From assembly GCF_014679505.1 (NCBI RefSeq), contig NZ_CP061474.1, positions 960,001-1,024,000 on the forward strand: 64,000 nucleotides of DNA, read 5' to 3'. Under the pieces are notes generated by a model that worked only from the letters and a program-made list of their open reading frames with translations, was not told the DNA's origin and did not search any database. This DNA is from Geobacillus sp. 46C-IIa (GTDB lineage: Bacteria; Bacillota; Bacilli; Bacillales; Anoxybacillaceae). This document shows positions 1 to 9,639 of this stretch, one piece after another. The translations under genes and the position numbers were made by a program. Position 1 is the first letter of the stretch. Each line of letters opens with the position of its first letter.

Positions 1-846
1 AAAGGAAAGAAAGAACGGCTCGATGTATTGCTTGTCGAACGCGGGTTGGCGGAAACGAGGGAGAAGGCGAAGCGGGCGATCATGGCCGGACTCGTCTACT
101 CTAACGACGTCCGGCTCGAGAAGCCCGGGGAAAAAGTGCCGGCTGACATCCCGCTTCAAGTGAAAGGCAACCCGCTTCCATATGTCAGCCGCGGCGGTTT
201 GAAACTGGAAAAAGCGCTGCGCGAGTTTCACATTAGCGTCCAGGATAAAATTGTGCTTGATATCGGCGCGTCGACTGGCGGATTTACGGACTGCGCGCTG
301 CAGCACGGGGCGAGGCTGTCGTACGCCGTTGACGTCGGCTACAACCAGCTCGCTTGGAAGCTGCGCCAAGACGAGCGTGTTGTGGTAATGGAGCGGACAA
401 ACTTCCGTTACGTGACGCCGGATTTGTTCACGAAGGGGCTGCCGGAAGTGGCGGTCATTGACGTGTCGTTCATTTCGCTTCGGCTCATTTTGCCTGTCGT
501 CAAGACGGTGATCGTGCCGGGCGGCGATGTGATCGCCCTCGTCAAGCCGCAGTTTGAAGCCGGCAAGGAGAACGTTGGCAAAAAAGGGATCGTCCGCGAT
601 CCGGACGTCCACCGGGAAGTGCTTGAGTCGATCGTTCAATTCGCCTGCGCCGAAGGGTTCGATGTCCTCCATTTATCTTATTCGCCGATCACCGGCGGCG
701 ACGGCAACATTGAGTTTTTGCTTCATGCCGTCTATCCCGGGGGAGATCGGGAAGGCGAAAACCGTCTTTCAGCGCCGATCGTGCGCATCGTGAACGAGGC
801 GCACGATCGCTTGCGGAATGGGGAACGGGAATCAGATGCGGAATAA
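1..846 (+). CDS. yqxC: TlyA/YqxC-family rRNA 2'-O-methyltransferase (5' end cut by window)
   Basis: The frame is open from base 1, so the real start lies just upstream and only a few N-terminal residues are missing. First comes an S4 RNA-binding domain (motif [10 protein letters not shown], about the first 60 residues), then a Rossmann methyltransferase domain with SAM motif [12 protein letters not shown] and a later KPQFEAG segment. The family is known to methylate cytidine ribose 2'-OH in rRNA; older annotations call it hemolysin A. In Bacillaceae it precedes the arginine repressor gene, as here (83 bp gap). The family call is firm; the rRNA target is inference. Confidence 0.9.
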   Translation, partial: KGKKERLDVLLVERGLAETREKAKRAIMAGLVYSNDVRLEKPGEKVPADIPLQVKGNPLPYVSRGGLKLEKALREFHISVQDKIVLDIGASTGGFTDCALQHGARLSYAVDVGYNQLAWKLRQDERVVVMERTNFRYVTPDLFTKGLPEVAVIDVSFISLRLILPVVKTVIVPGGDVIALVKPQFEAGKENVGKKGIVRDPDVHREVLESIVQFACAEGFDVLHLSYSPITGGDGNIEFLLHAVYPGGDREGENRLSAPIVRIVNEAHDRLRNGERESDAE

Positions 847-929
847 TATCTTCCACGAAAAAGGACGAAACCCCGCGGGCCGGAACGGCCAGAAAACCGG
901 CATCTTTGAAAGCGAGGAGGTGGCCCGAT

Positions 930-1379
930 TTGAACAAAGGACAAAGGCATATTAAAATTCGCGAAATCATTATGAACAACGACATCGAAACGCAAGACGA
1001 GCTCGTCGACCGGCTGAAAGAAGCCGGCTTTAACGTTACCCAAGCGACCGTCTCGCGCGACATTAAAGAGATGCAGCTCGTCAAAGTGCCGATGGCCAAC
1101 GGCCGCTACAAATACAGCCTTCCGTCCGACCAGCGATTCAATCCGCTGCAGAAGCTGAAGCGGGCGCTTGTCGACGTGTTCATTAAGCTAGACGGAACCG
1201 GCAACTTGCTCGTGTTGCGGACGTTGCCGGGCAACGCCCACGCCATCGGTGTCTTGCTCGACAATTTGGATTGGAACGAAATCGTCGGCACGATTTGCGG
1301 CGATGATACGTGCCTGATCATTTGCCGAACGCCGAAAGACGCAAAAAAAGTGTCCAACCAGCTGCTGTCCATGCTCTAA
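930..1379 (+). CDS. argR: Arginine repressor ArgR/AhrC
   Basis: 149 residues from a TTG start at 930, chosen because a strong GAGGAGG ribosome site (about 914-920) sits just upstream and the product then begins [14 protein letters not shown] as in known Bacillus/Geobacillus ArgR. The N-terminal winged helix carries the DNA-reading TVSRDIKEM motif. The C-terminal oligomerisation and arginine-binding domain shows GNAHAIG and [10 protein letters not shown]. As a hexamer with arginine the family represses arginine biosynthesis and activates catabolism. It lies between yqxC and recN, the conserved Bacillus order. Confidence 0.96.
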   Translation: MNKGQRHIKIREIIMNNDIETQDELVDRLKEAGFNVTQATVSRDIKEMQLVKVPMANGRYKYSLPSDQRFNPLQKLKRALVDVFIKLDGTGNLLVLRTLPGNAHAIGVLLDNLDWNEIVGTICGDDTCLIICRTPKDAKKVSNQLLSML

Positions 1380-1441
1380 CCGAGGACCGGCCCGACGTTC
1401 CGCCCCGCGCTAGGGAGAGGGAAAACGGGAGCGGTCCTTCG

Positions 1442-1469
1442 TTGTCAATTCGAACGTATGTGCTATAAT
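1442..1469 (+). promoter_or_regulatory. recN promoter with LexA-like box
   Basis: A sigma-A promoter is visible: -35 TTGTCA at 1442-1447, 16-nt spacer, -10 TATAAT at 1464-1469, about 54 nt before recN. The spacer holds CGAACGTATGTGC (1451-1463). Its left half CGAAC matches the Bacillus LexA/DinR box CGAAC-N4-GTTCG exactly and its right half (GTGCT) matches three of five bases. SOS control of recN is therefore plausible but inferred. Confidence 0.6.
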
Positions 1470-1522
1470 AAAGAATGTGATGGACAAGGCATGCGCCATT
1501 CAAACGTTCAAGGGGTGATGGA

Positions 1523-3244
1523 ATGCTCGCCGAGCTGTCGATTAAAAATTTCGCGATTATTGAATCGTTATCGTTGTCCTTTGACAAAGGGCTGACAGTG
1601 TTAACCGGCGAAACAGGGGCGGGCAAATCGATCATCATCGACGCGATTCATCTGTTGATCGGCGGGCGCGGTTCCGCCGAATTTGTCCGTTTCGGCGCGG
1701 AAAAGGCGGAAATCGAAGGGCTGTTTTTGCTTGACGATGAGCGCCATCCATGTTGCCAAAAATGCGCCGAGGTCGGCATCGATGCGAGCGAAGGGATGGT
1801 CGTTTTGCGCCGCGACATTTTGGCTAACGGCAAAAGCGTCTGCCGCATTAACGGCAAGCTGGTGACGACGGCCGTCCTGCGCGAAATTGGAGCGACGCTT
1901 GTCGATATTCACGGCCAGCATGAACATCAAGAGCTGATGGATCCGTCCCGCCATTTGCCGCTTCTGGATGAATTCGGCGGCGCGGAGACGGCTGAAGCGC
2001 TCGCACGCTACCGCGCTGTGTATGAACAACATGAAGCGCTGGCGAAAAAGTTGAAAAAGCTGAGTGAAAATGAGCAGCAAATGGCGCACCGGCTCGATCT
2101 ATTGACATTTCAGCTGCGCGAAATCGAACAGGCGGCAATCGAGACGGGAGAAGACGAGCGGCTGATGGAAGAAAAAGTGCGCATTGTCAATTTTCAAAAG
2201 ATATATGAAGCCATCCAGAAAAGCTATGGGGCGCTTGCCGGTGAAGGGCGCGGCCTTGACTCGATCCGAGAGGCGATGAGCCACCTCGATGATGTCGCTG
2301 CGCTGGATGCCGCGCTGAAGGAAGCGCACGAAACGGTCGCCAACAGCTACTACTTGCTTGAAGAAGTGGTGTACAAGCTGCGCGACCAGCTTGAGGAGCT
2401 TGAATACGACCCGGCGCGGCTTGACGCCATCGAAAGCCGCCTCGCCGAAATTCAGCAGTTAAAACGGAAATACGGTGCAACGATCGCTGATATTTTGCAA
2501 TATGCCGAGGCGATTGCTGAGGAAATCGAGACGATTGAAAACCGCGAGACGCATGTGCATGAACTTGAGCGGCAGCTTGCGGCGGTGACGGGGGATTTGC
2601 TTATTGAGGCGAAACGGGTGACCAACGTCCGACAGACGTACGCCCGGGAGTTGATCGAGCGCATTCACCAAGAGTTGAAAGATTTGTACATGGAGAAAAC
2701 GCAGTTCGACATCATTTTTGCGAAGCGTGAAGGACCGCTCGATGCCCCGTTAGTCGACGGCGTGCCAGTCAAGTTTCACGAAGATGGCATCGACGTCGTC
2801 GAGTTTTACATTTCGACGAACGTCGGTGAGCCGTTGAAGCCGCTCGCGAAAGTGGCTTCGGGCGGTGAATTGTCACGGATCATGCTGGCGTTGAAAACGA
2901 TTTTTTCCAAACACCAAGGGGTGACGTCGATTATTTTCGACGAGGTGGATACGGGCGTCAGCGGCCGCGTCGCCCAAGCGATCGCCGAAAAAATTTACCG
3001 CATTGCCAGCGGTTCACAAGTGCTTTGCATTTCTCATCTGCCGCAAGTGGCCGCCATGGCGGACACCCATTTATTGATCGCCAAAGAAACGGACGGAACG
3101 CGGACGAAGACAGTGGTGAAAAAGTTGGATGAGGAGGAGAAGGTGAAAGAAATCGGACGGATGATTTCCGGCGTCGAAATGACGGAGCTGACAAAACAGC
3201 ACGCCAAAGAGCTGTTGGAACTGGCGGCCAAAATGAAACAATAA
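1523..3244 (+). CDS. recN: DNA repair protein RecN
   Basis: 573 residues, full length for the SMC-like ATPase RecN, which acts at double-strand breaks. Walker A GETGAGKS lies at residues 29-36, a long coiled-coil middle spans about 155-370 (many Glu/Lys/Leu heptads), then the ABC signature ASGGELSRIMLALK and Walker B IIFDEVDTGVSG near the C-terminus. The ATG follows AAGGGGTGATGGA. It has its own promoter with a LexA-like site and is followed by an intrinsic terminator, so it is probably monocistronic. Confidence 0.97.
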   Translation: MLAELSIKNFAIIESLSLSFDKGLTVLTGETGAGKSIIIDAIHLLIGGRGSAEFVRFGAEKAEIEGLFLLDDERHPCCQKCAEVGIDASEGMVVLRRDILANGKSVCRINGKLVTTAVLREIGATLVDIHGQHEHQELMDPSRHLPLLDEFGGAETAEALARYRAVYEQHEALAKKLKKLSENEQQMAHRLDLLTFQLREIEQAAIETGEDERLMEEKVRIVNFQKIYEAIQKSYGALAGEGRGLDSIREAMSHLDDVAALDAALKEAHETVANSYYLLEEVVYKLRDQLEELEYDPARLDAIESRLAEIQQLKRKYGATIADILQYAEAIAEEIETIENRETHVHELERQLAAVTGDLLIEAKRVTNVRQTYARELIERIHQELKDLYMEKTQFDIIFAKREGPLDAPLVDGVPVKFHEDGIDVVEFYISTNVGEPLKPLAKVASGGELSRIMLALKTIFSKHQGVTSIIFDEVDTGVSGRVAQAIAEKIYRIASGSQVLCISHLPQVAAMADTHLLIAKETDGTRTKTVVKKLDEEEKVKEIGRMISGVEMTELTKQHAKELLELAAKMKQ

Positions 3245-3329
3245 CCGTTCGTTCAACGCGACGCCGCTCCACCTGACGATGGGCGTGTCCCCCGCCAGGC
3301 CGTCTGATCCGACGGCAGGCGTTTCATGT

Positions 3330-3370
3330 GCTGCCTGGATGCAAGGCCATCCATTCCGGGCAGCTTTTTT
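3330..3370 (+). terminator. Intrinsic terminator after recN
   Basis: GCTGCC...GGATG pairs with CATCC...GGGCAGC and is followed directly by a run of T. It lies 86 nt after the recN stop. Confidence 0.8.
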
Positions 3371-3466
3371 TATAAGCGCCGCGATTATATTTTCCCCTGT
3401 TCAGGCAAAATTAAAACTGTAACCGTTTTTGCATGGTGTAGGCGGGAGCGAGGAGAGTGAACGACA

Positions 3467-4762
3467 TTGAATAAAGAAACGGCGCGAAAAATCGCAGGAG
3501 TGCTTCTCCTTGGCATATTGATGGCGATCGGTTTTTCTAAGCCGATGAAGGAATATTGGCAAATTCCAAAGCAGCTTGTACTGTTTGAGGGCGACGCGGT
3601 CAAGTTTGAAGCCGCCCCCCTTCCGGTGCAAGCGGCCGCTAATGACCGAAACGCTCCCGAAACGCTCCAAGTTGAGCGAAAAAACGGTTCACTGTCTGTG
3701 AAGGCGAAACAGCATGGACATGAAACAATGGTGCTGCAGGTTGCCGGAATGCCGATTAAGCAAGTGGATGTCAAGGTATTGCCGACGCTGAAAGTCATTC
3801 CCGGCGGGCAATCGATCGGCGTGAAGCTCAACACGGTGGGCGTTCTCGTCGTTGGTTACCATCTTGTGGAAACAGGCAATGGCAAAAAATCGCCGGGGGA
3901 AGCGGCCGGCATCCAAGTCGGCGATATCATTACCGGCATTAACGGCCAAAAAATTGAAAATATGAGCGATCTTTCCCCTTTCATTGAGGAAGCTGGCAAA
4001 ACAGGAAAACCGCTTCATCTGCAAATTTTGCGCGACCAGCGCTCCATGACGACGAAGCTCATTCCGCTGAAAGACAAGCATGACGATGTGTACCGCATTG
4101 GCTTATACATCCGCGATTCCGCCGCTGGCATCGGGACGATGACTTTTTATGACCCGAAGTCGAAAAAATACGGCGCGCTCGGCCACGTCATTTCTGATAT
4201 GGATACAAAAAAGCCGATTGTCGTCCAAAACGGGCAAATTATGCGTTCGACCGTCACGTCGATTGAAAAGGGGACGAGCGGCAATCCGGGCGAAAAACTG
4301 GCCCGCTTTTCCGACGGCGAGGAAGTGATCGGCACCATTACGAATAACAGCCCGTTTGGCATTTTCGGCAAGCTGACAAAACCGCTCCCAGACGGACCGA
4401 TTACGAAGCCGATTCCGGTCGCTTTGGCGAGCCAGGTGAAAGAGGGGCCGGCGAAAATGCTGACGGTAGTGGAAAACGACAAAGTCGAGCAATTTGATGT
4501 GGAAATTGTCAGCACCATTCCGCAAAAGTTCCCAGCGACAAAAGGGCTCGTCATTCGCGTTACCGACCCGCGCCTGCTGAAGAAAACGGGCGGCATCGTT
4601 CAAGGGATGAGTGGCAGTCCAATCATTCAAGACGGAAAGCTTGTTGGCGCGGTGACGCATGTTTTCGTCAACGATCCGACGTCCGGCTATGGCGTCCATA
4701 TCGAGTGGATGCTGCAAGAAGCAGGAATCGACTTATATGGCAAACAAAAGAAAGCGAGCTGA
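3467..4762 (+). CDS. spoIVB: SpoIVB sporulation serine peptidase (S55)
   Basis: 431 residues from a TTG start with GGAGCGAGGAG upstream. SpoIVB is secreted from the forespore into the intermembrane space, where it cleaves SpoIVFA to trigger pro-sigma-K processing. Visible are an N-terminal membrane anchor ([12 protein letters not shown], residues 11-22), a PDZ domain (about 120-200, with [17 protein letters not shown]) and the S55 protease domain with catalytic His in GALGHVISD (about 238) and Ser in QGMSGSPI (about 382). It sits directly before spo0A as in Bacillus. A forespore sigma-factor promoter would be expected but none was clear to me. Confidence 0.96.
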   Translation: MNKETARKIAGVLLLGILMAIGFSKPMKEYWQIPKQLVLFEGDAVKFEAAPLPVQAAANDRNAPETLQVERKNGSLSVKAKQHGHETMVLQVAGMPIKQVDVKVLPTLKVIPGGQSIGVKLNTVGVLVVGYHLVETGNGKKSPGEAAGIQVGDIITGINGQKIENMSDLSPFIEEAGKTGKPLHLQILRDQRSMTTKLIPLKDKHDDVYRIGLYIRDSAAGIGTMTFYDPKSKKYGALGHVISDMDTKKPIVVQNGQIMRSTVTSIEKGTSGNPGEKLARFSDGEEVIGTITNNSPFGIFGKLTKPLPDGPITKPIPVALASQVKEGPAKMLTVVENDKVEQFDVEIVSTIPQKFPATKGLVIRVTDPRLLKKTGGIVQGMSGSPIIQDGKLVGAVTHVFVNDPTSGYGVHIEWMLQEAGIDLYGKQKKAS

Positions 4763-4781
4763 TTCGGTCAGCTCGCTTTTT
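4754..4781 (+). terminator. Intrinsic terminator overlapping the spoIVB stop
   Basis: GCGAGCTGA pairs with TCAGCTCGC around a TTCGG loop, then T5. The left arm includes the spoIVB stop codon. Confidence 0.9.
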
Positions 4782-4881
4782 GGCTGCCGGCAAATTTTTT
4801 TCAAAAAAGGCGGCAAAATTTTTGCCGGTTTGGCATAGATATTTGGTGAAACATTCGTTAAAATGGAACATGTAAAGATTT

Positions 4882-5000
4882 TTCGACAAACACGCATTTT
4901 TTGAAAGTGAATATTGTCTAACGAACTCGCTTTTTGTTATAATTTTTATTTTTCGCTAACTTGTGAAAAATAAAAGGATTTTTTGCCACTGCTGTCGAAT
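4882..5000 (+). promoter_or_regulatory. spo0A control region: sigma-A promoter, sigma-H promoter and 0A boxes
   Basis: A vegetative sigma-A promoter is seen as TTGTCT (4914-4919), 18-nt spacer, TATAAT (4938-4943). Downstream is a good sigma-H promoter, AAAGGATTT (4973-4981), 12 nt, GTCGAAT (4994-5000). Two Spo0A-box sequences occur: TTCGACA (reverse orientation) at 4882-4888 and TGTCGAA at 4993-4999, the latter overlapping the sigma-H -10. This matches the Pv/Ps promoter switch known for Bacillus spo0A; occupancy is inferred. Confidence 0.75.
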
Positions 5001-5052
5001 GTACGTTAACGGAATGCTACATAGCAAGAAAAAGTGGGGGAGGACGATCATT

Positions 5053-5832
5053 TTGAGCATTAAAGTGTGCATTGCCGACGATAACCGCGAATTGGTGACA
5101 TTGCTTGATGAATATATTTCGAGCCAGCCGGACATGGAAGTGATCGGCACGGCATATAACGGGCAAGACTGCCTGCACATGCTTGAAGAGAAGCAGCCGG
5201 ACATTTTGCTTTTGGATATCATTATGCCGCATTTGGACGGGTTGGCCGTGCTTGAGAAAGTCCGCACCGGCTTTGAGCACCAGCCGAACGTCATTATGCT
5301 GACGGCGTTCGGTCAGGAAGATGTGACGAAAAAGGCGGTCGAACTCGGCGCCTCCTATTTCATTTTAAAACCGTTTGACATGGAAAATTTAGTCCATCAT
5401 ATTCGGCAAATTTATGGAAAAACTGCGCCGATCGCTAGAAAAGTCGCTCCGGCGTACCAGGCGCGCGACAATAAGCCGAAAAACTTGGATGCAAGCATCA
5501 CGAGCATCATTCATGAAATCGGCGTCCCGGCGCATATTAAAGGGTATTTGTATTTGCGCGAGGCGATCGCCATGGTATACCACGACATCGAATTGCTCGG
5601 TTCGATCACGAAAGTGCTGTACCCTGATATCGCCAAAAAATACAACACGACCGCCAGCCGCGTCGAGCGCGCCATCCGCCATGCGATTGAAGTCGCCTGG
5701 AGCCGCGGCAACCTTGAATCGATTTCCTCGCTGTTCGGCTACACTGTCAGCGTTTCGAAGGCGAAGCCGACGAACTCGGAATTTATCGCGATGGTAGCCG
5801 ATAAGCTGCGGCTCGAGCATAAGGCATCGTAA
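5053..5832 (+). CDS. spo0A: Sporulation master regulator Spo0A
   Basis: 259 residues from TTG at 5053, preceded by GGGGGAGGA and giving [10 protein letters not shown], the family start; an upstream in-frame extension to 4963 would overlap the sigma-H promoter and is rejected. Receiver domain: acidic pocket D9-D10, phosphorylated Asp in [12 protein letters not shown] (D55), Thr in MLTAFG and Lys in ILKPFD. The C-terminal effector domain (about 145-259) carries the recognition helix region [14 protein letters not shown]. As the end point of the phosphorelay it controls entry to sporulation and reads 0A boxes like those in its own promoter. Confidence 0.98.
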
Positions 5833-5860
5833 CGGCGAGAGAACGTGATGGCGTGACGGC

Positions 5861-5890
5861 AAGGTGTTCCCGCTGATGGGACACCTTTTT
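5861..5890 (+). terminator. Intrinsic terminator after spo0A
   Basis: AAGGTGTTCCC pairs with GGGACACCTT and T5 follows. It may also serve the convergent yycC gene. Confidence 0.88.
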
Positions 5891-6049
5891 CCTGCCGATG
5901 ATGCACCATGCGATTCAAGGTCGATGGTTCGCCCAATATGCCAAAGGTGTTTCGTTTTGTCTTCTCTATAATTTTGTATGTATACCAAGTGATCCAGCCT
6001 TTTGCTTAAAAAGTTGACTCCTTCCGGCAAACTTGCGCTAGGCAGCAGG

Positions 6050-6205
6050 TTAGGACGGATCATGTTCTTTTTCCTTTTTCTCGAGCTCGAGCAGTTTTTG
6101 CATTAAAATGTGCGGAGGCATATGCATCACCCGCTCAATCGAAACGCCAAGCGCTTTGGCCAGTTTTTGTGCCGTCTCTAGCGAAATTTTCAGCGGTTGC
6201 ATCAT
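6050..6205 (-). CDS. yycC: YycC-like small protein (51 aa)
   Basis: A short reverse-strand gene reading MMQPLKISLETAQKLAKALG and ending in EKKEKEHDPS, preceded by GGGGTGA 2-3 bases before the ATG. Sequence and length match the small cytosolic YycC family of Bacillaceae, whose function is unknown. The pattern ETAQKLAKALGVSIERVMHM looks like a short helix-turn-helix-type segment, but no DNA-binding role should be assumed. It is convergent with spo0A. Confidence 0.75.
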   Translation of the reverse strand: MMQPLKISLETAQKLAKALGVSIERVMHMPPHILMQKLLELEKKEKEHDPS

Positions 6206-6309
6206 GTTCACCCCATTTCATCATACATTAGTTTTAGTATAACGGATTATCGCCGGTTTCGGCTAGCCTGTTGGCCGGGCGATTATTATACGTGAAAGGG
6301 AGAAGGCGG

Positions 6310-7038
6310 ATGACATTGATTTTTGCCCATCGTGGCGCGGCGGGAACCTATCCGGAAAACACGATGGCAGCGTTTCTCGAGGCCGAAAGAGCGGGAGCTG
6401 ACGGCATTGAATTGGACGTGCAGCTCACGAAAGACGGCGAAATCGTCGTTATCCATGACGAGACAGTCGATCGGACGACCGATGGGAGCGGCTGGGTGCA
6501 TGGCATGACGTACCGCGAGCTGCGCAAGCTGAACGCTGCGGCGAAATGGGACGGACGATACGGCCATTGTCCGATTCCCCATTTGGAAGAAGTGCTTGCC
6601 TGGCTGGGATCGACGCGGCTTTTCGTTAACATTGAGCTGAAAAACAGCCTCATCGCCTATGAAACGCTCGAACAAAAAACGATCGCCCTTGTGCGCCGCC
6701 ACGGGCTCGAGAAGCGCACGCTTCTTTCTTCCTTCAACCACAACAGCATGCGTTTTTGCCGAACGGTTGCTCCGGAGATCGAAACAGCGCTTCTCTATAT
6801 GGAGCCGCTCTACGACCCGTGGACTTATGTGCGGGCGATGAAAGCGGACGGGGTGCATCCGTATCACCGGACGGTGACAGCTGCATTTGTCGCGGACGCG
6901 CAACGTCGCGGGCTGGCTGTCCGGCCGTTTACGATCAATAAGACGGAAGTGATGAAAACGATGTTTGCCTACGGCGTTGATGCCATTTTTACCGACCATC
7001 CCCGCCGGGCAAAGGAATGGAAAGAAAAAACGCCTTAA
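6310..7038 (+). CDS. yqiK: Glycerophosphodiester phosphodiesterase (GlpQ/UgpQ type)
   Basis: 242 residues from ATG 6310, after GGGAGAAGGCGG. It has the GDPD TIM-barrel signature: AHRGAAGTYPENT at the N-terminus (His-Arg catalytic pair), ELDVQLTKDGEIVVIHDET (metal Glu-Asp and second His), and the late FTINKTEVM and GVDAIFTDHP segments. No signal peptide is present, so it is a cytoplasmic enzyme releasing glycerol-3-phosphate from glycerophosphodiesters. Its place between spo0A and bkdR matches yqiK of Bacillus. Substrate range is not visible. Confidence 0.9.
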   Translation: MTLIFAHRGAAGTYPENTMAAFLEAERAGADGIELDVQLTKDGEIVVIHDETVDRTTDGSGWVHGMTYRELRKLNAAAKWDGRYGHCPIPHLEEVLAWLGSTRLFVNIELKNSLIAYETLEQKTIALVRRHGLEKRTLLSSFNHNSMRFCRTVAPEIETALLYMEPLYDPWTYVRAMKADGVHPYHRTVTAAFVADAQRRGLAVRPFTINKTEVMKTMFAYGVDAIFTDHPRRAKEWKEKTP

Positions 7039-7060
7039 CGAATGCCCGTTAAGGCGTTTT
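7031..7060. terminator. Bidirectional terminator between yqiK and yqzF
   Basis: Perfect 10-bp stem CGCCTTAACG/CGTTAAGGCG with A-run on the left and T5 on the right. It contains the ends of both convergent genes. Confidence 0.92.
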
Positions 7061-7297
7061 TCGTTTGCGTTGAAAGCGCGCCTGCACTTTGTTTCGTTTC
7101 CGGTCGCGGTGCAACAAAAATCCGCCGATAAACGCCAGACCGGCAACAAACAGCACGAGCCCGGCGAGAAATTGCAGCCATAAGGCGGCAAACGGTGGAT
7201 CCATCACGCCAAATAGCGCATCGCGCATCCATTTAATGCCGAGCGCTGCCGCCAAGCCGGGAACCACTAAAATGAACAGCGCAATCATTCGCTCCAT
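7049..7297 (-). CDS. yqzF: DUF2627 membrane protein YqzF
   Basis: 82 residues from ATG at 7297 (MERMIALFILVVPGLAAALG), preceded by GGAAAGGA; an in-frame TTG at 7318 lies inside that ribosome site and is less likely. Two membrane segments are seen (about residues 4-22 and 38-60), followed by a basic tail HRDRKRNKVQARFQRKRK facing the cytoplasm. Sequence and position match DUF2627/YqzF of Bacillus, of unknown function. It ends inside the shared terminator with yqiK. Confidence 0.8.
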   Translation of the reverse strand: MERMIALFILVVPGLAAALGIKWMRDALFGVMDPPFAALWLQFLAGLVLFVAGLAFIGGFLLHRDRKRNKVQARFQRKRKTP

Positions 7298-7436
7298 CGC
7301 GATCGCGTTCCTTTCCAAAAAGAAGTCGCTTCATCGACTATCATAGCGGTTATCGGCCATTTGTCAAGAAAAGAAAAAACGAGTATGATAAAAATGCCTG
7401 CAAAATTTGGCATGAAACAAAGCGTGGTGAACCATA

Positions 7437-9500
7437 ATGAAAAAAGTGATCATAATCGGCGCCGATGCGCGGGGGACGTTGCTGCTCAAACTGCTTCACG
7501 AGGCGTCGGGGTTTGCCGTCATGGCGGTCATTGATGTCGATGACGACGCCCCGGGTCTGCAGCTGGCGCGAAAATGGGGCATTGCCGCTGCCAACGACTG
7601 GCGCCCATGGATGGACAAACCGCTTGATTTGATTATCGAAACGACCGGCAAGGCGGACGTCCTTAAAGAGATCCGCCAGCTGGCGCCCAAAGGGGCGAAC
7701 ATCGTCCCGAGTGCGGTCGCGAGAATGATGGCCGAGCTTGTAGAAGAGAAAGAAGCGTTGATCGCGGAACTGAAAAGCGAGGCGGCTCGGCGCGCGCTCA
7801 TTTTTCACTCGTCCCACGATGGCATGATTGTCGTTGATGAATATGCTTACATTACCGATATGAATGAAAGCGCCGCAGAGCTGCTCGAGGTGGACAAGGA
7901 CAAAGTCATCGGCGAGCATATTTTAGCCGTCTTGCCATCGAGCGGCTTGCCGCGCGTGCTGAAAACGAGGCAGACAGAGTTTCACCAAGAAATGGAGCTG
8001 GCGAATGGGAAAAAGTTGATCACCACCCGCATCCCGATCATCGACGAGAGCGGCAAGTTGTTCGGAGCGCTTGCGGTATTTAAAGATATCACCGAACTTG
8101 TCGATTTGGCGGAAGAAATCACGGACTTAAAAGAAGTGCGCATGATGCTTGAAGCAATTATCTACTCATCAGAAGAAGCGATCTCGGTCGTGGATGAAAA
8201 CGGGAACGGCATTTTGATCAACCCGGCGTATACCCGTCTCACCGGTCTGACGAAAGAGGAGGTGATCGGCAAGCCGGCGACCGCCGACATCGCCGAGGGA
8301 GAAAGCATGCATATGCAAGTGTTGAAAACACGCCGCCCGGTGCGCGGCGCGCGCATGAAAGTCGGCCCGAAAAACCGCGACGTCATCGTCAATGTCGCCC
8401 CGATCATTGTGGACGGTGTATTAAAAGGGAGCGTCGGCGTCATTCACGACGTGTCGGAAATCCAACGGCTGACGGCGGAGCTCAACCGGGCGCGGCAAAT
8501 TATTCGCACGCTCGAAGCGAAATATTCGTTTGCCGATATTATCGGTGAATCAGAAGAGATGAAAGTTGCGATTGAGCAAGCGAAACTAGCGGCGAAAACG
8601 CCGGCGACGATTTTGCTGCGCGGCGAATCAGGAACGGGCAAAGAACTGTTTGCCCACGCCATTCATAACGCCAGCGACCGAAAGTATAACAAGTTTATCC
8701 GCGTCAACTGTGCGGCGATCCCGGAAACATTATTAGAAAGCGAGCTATTCGGCTATGAAGAAGGGGCGTTTTCCGGCGCGCGGCGCGGCGGAAAACGCGG
8801 GTTGTTTGAAGAGGCGAACAACGGAAGCATTTTCCTCGACGAAATTGGCGAACTGTCAGCGAGCACGCAAGCAAAGCTGCTTCGCGTCTTGCAAGAGAGG
8901 GAGATCGTCCGCGTCGGCGGAACGAAACCGATCCCGATTAACGTCCGCGTCATTGCCGCAACGAATGTCAATTTGGAAAAAGCGATTGCCGACGGCACGT
9001 TTCGCGAAGACTTATATTACCGGCTCAACCGGATGCCCATTTACATCCCGCCGCTGCGCGCCCGCAAAGAAGACATTCCGGCCCTTTGCCGGCATTTGAT
9101 CCAAAAGCTGAACCAAGATTACGGGCGCAACGTCGAAGGGGTGACAAACGAAGCGATGGCGCGGCTTTTCGCTTATGATTGGCCGGGGAACGTCCGCGAA
9201 CTTGAAAACGTGCTCGGACGGGCGATGATTTTCATGAAATTTCACGAGGTAATGATCGACGTTGCGCATTTGCCGCCGCTCGCCACCCCATCGCCGGCAC
9301 CGGCACTCCGCATTGAAGCGGAGGAGCCGCTCCGCCCGCTTGATGAGATGGTCGGGGAGTATGAGGCGCATTTGTTAGAGCGGGCGCTCCGCCGTTATCA
9401 TGGCAATAAAACAGCGACTGCCCGGGCGCTCGGCATTTCAGTGCGCAACTTGTACTATAAATTGGAGAAATACGGACTTGACAAAAAAAGCATGCAGTAA
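7437..9500 (+). CDS. bkdR: Sigma-54-dependent activator BkdR
   Basis: 687 residues. Order: an N-terminal nucleotide-binding-like domain ([16 protein letters not shown], about 1-105), two PAS domains (about 120-225 and 238-345), an AAA+ domain (about 360-590; Walker A GESGTGKE, Walker B IFLDEIGE) and a C-terminal Fis-type helix-turn-helix ([20 protein letters not shown]). The sigma-54 contact loop reads GAFSGA where most family members have GAFTGA, a conservative change. It is the activator of the branched-chain keto acid operon that starts 140 nt downstream behind a sigma-54-type promoter. Confidence 0.95.
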   Translation: MKKVIIIGADARGTLLLKLLHEASGFAVMAVIDVDDDAPGLQLARKWGIAAANDWRPWMDKPLDLIIETTGKADVLKEIRQLAPKGANIVPSAVARMMAELVEEKEALIAELKSEAARRALIFHSSHDGMIVVDEYAYITDMNESAAELLEVDKDKVIGEHILAVLPSSGLPRVLKTRQTEFHQEMELANGKKLITTRIPIIDESGKLFGALAVFKDITELVDLAEEITDLKEVRMMLEAIIYSSEEAISVVDENGNGILINPAYTRLTGLTKEEVIGKPATADIAEGESMHMQVLKTRRPVRGARMKVGPKNRDVIVNVAPIIVDGVLKGSVGVIHDVSEIQRLTAELNRARQIIRTLEAKYSFADIIGESEEMKVAIEQAKLAAKTPATILLRGESGTGKELFAHAIHNASDRKYNKFIRVNCAAIPETLLESELFGYEEGAFSGARRGGKRGLFEEANNGSIFLDEIGELSASTQAKLLRVLQEREIVRVGGTKPIPINVRVIAATNVNLEKAIADGTFREDLYYRLNRMPIYIPPLRARKEDIPALCRHLIQKLNQDYGRNVEGVTNEAMARLFAYDWPGNVRELENVLGRAMIFMKFHEVMIDVAHLPPLATPSPAPALRIEAEEPLRPLDEMVGEYEAHLLERALRRYHGNKTATARALGISVRNLYYKLEKYGLDKKSMQ

Positions 9501-9552
9501 TTTTCATATAAAGAAAAAGATTGCACAGTCTTGCCCGTATCCAACGGCTGTT

Positions 9553-9594
9553 TTAAAGCGCTTTCATAATTTTATGATTGGCACAGTTTTTGCA
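9553..9594 (+). promoter_or_regulatory. Sigma-54 (SigL) promoter of the bkd operon with a cre-like site
   Basis: TGGCAC (9579-9584), N5, TTGCA (9590-9594) fits the -24/-12 sigma-54 consensus exactly. Just upstream, TTAAAGCGCTTTCA (9553-9566) matches the CcpA cre consensus TGNAARCGNWWWCA with one mismatch. This suggests BkdR/SigL activation plus carbon catabolite repression of ptb-bcd-buk-lpdV-bkdAA-bkdAB-bkdB. Confidence 0.85.
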
Positions 9595-9639
9595 TATAAA
9601 AAAGTGCCGCACGATTTGCAGAAAAGGTTGGTGCAGACG

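Noticed and set aside
4963..5052. N-terminal extension of spo0A
   Set aside because: It would include the sigma-H promoter and 0A box; the family N-terminus and ribosome site fit TTG 5053.
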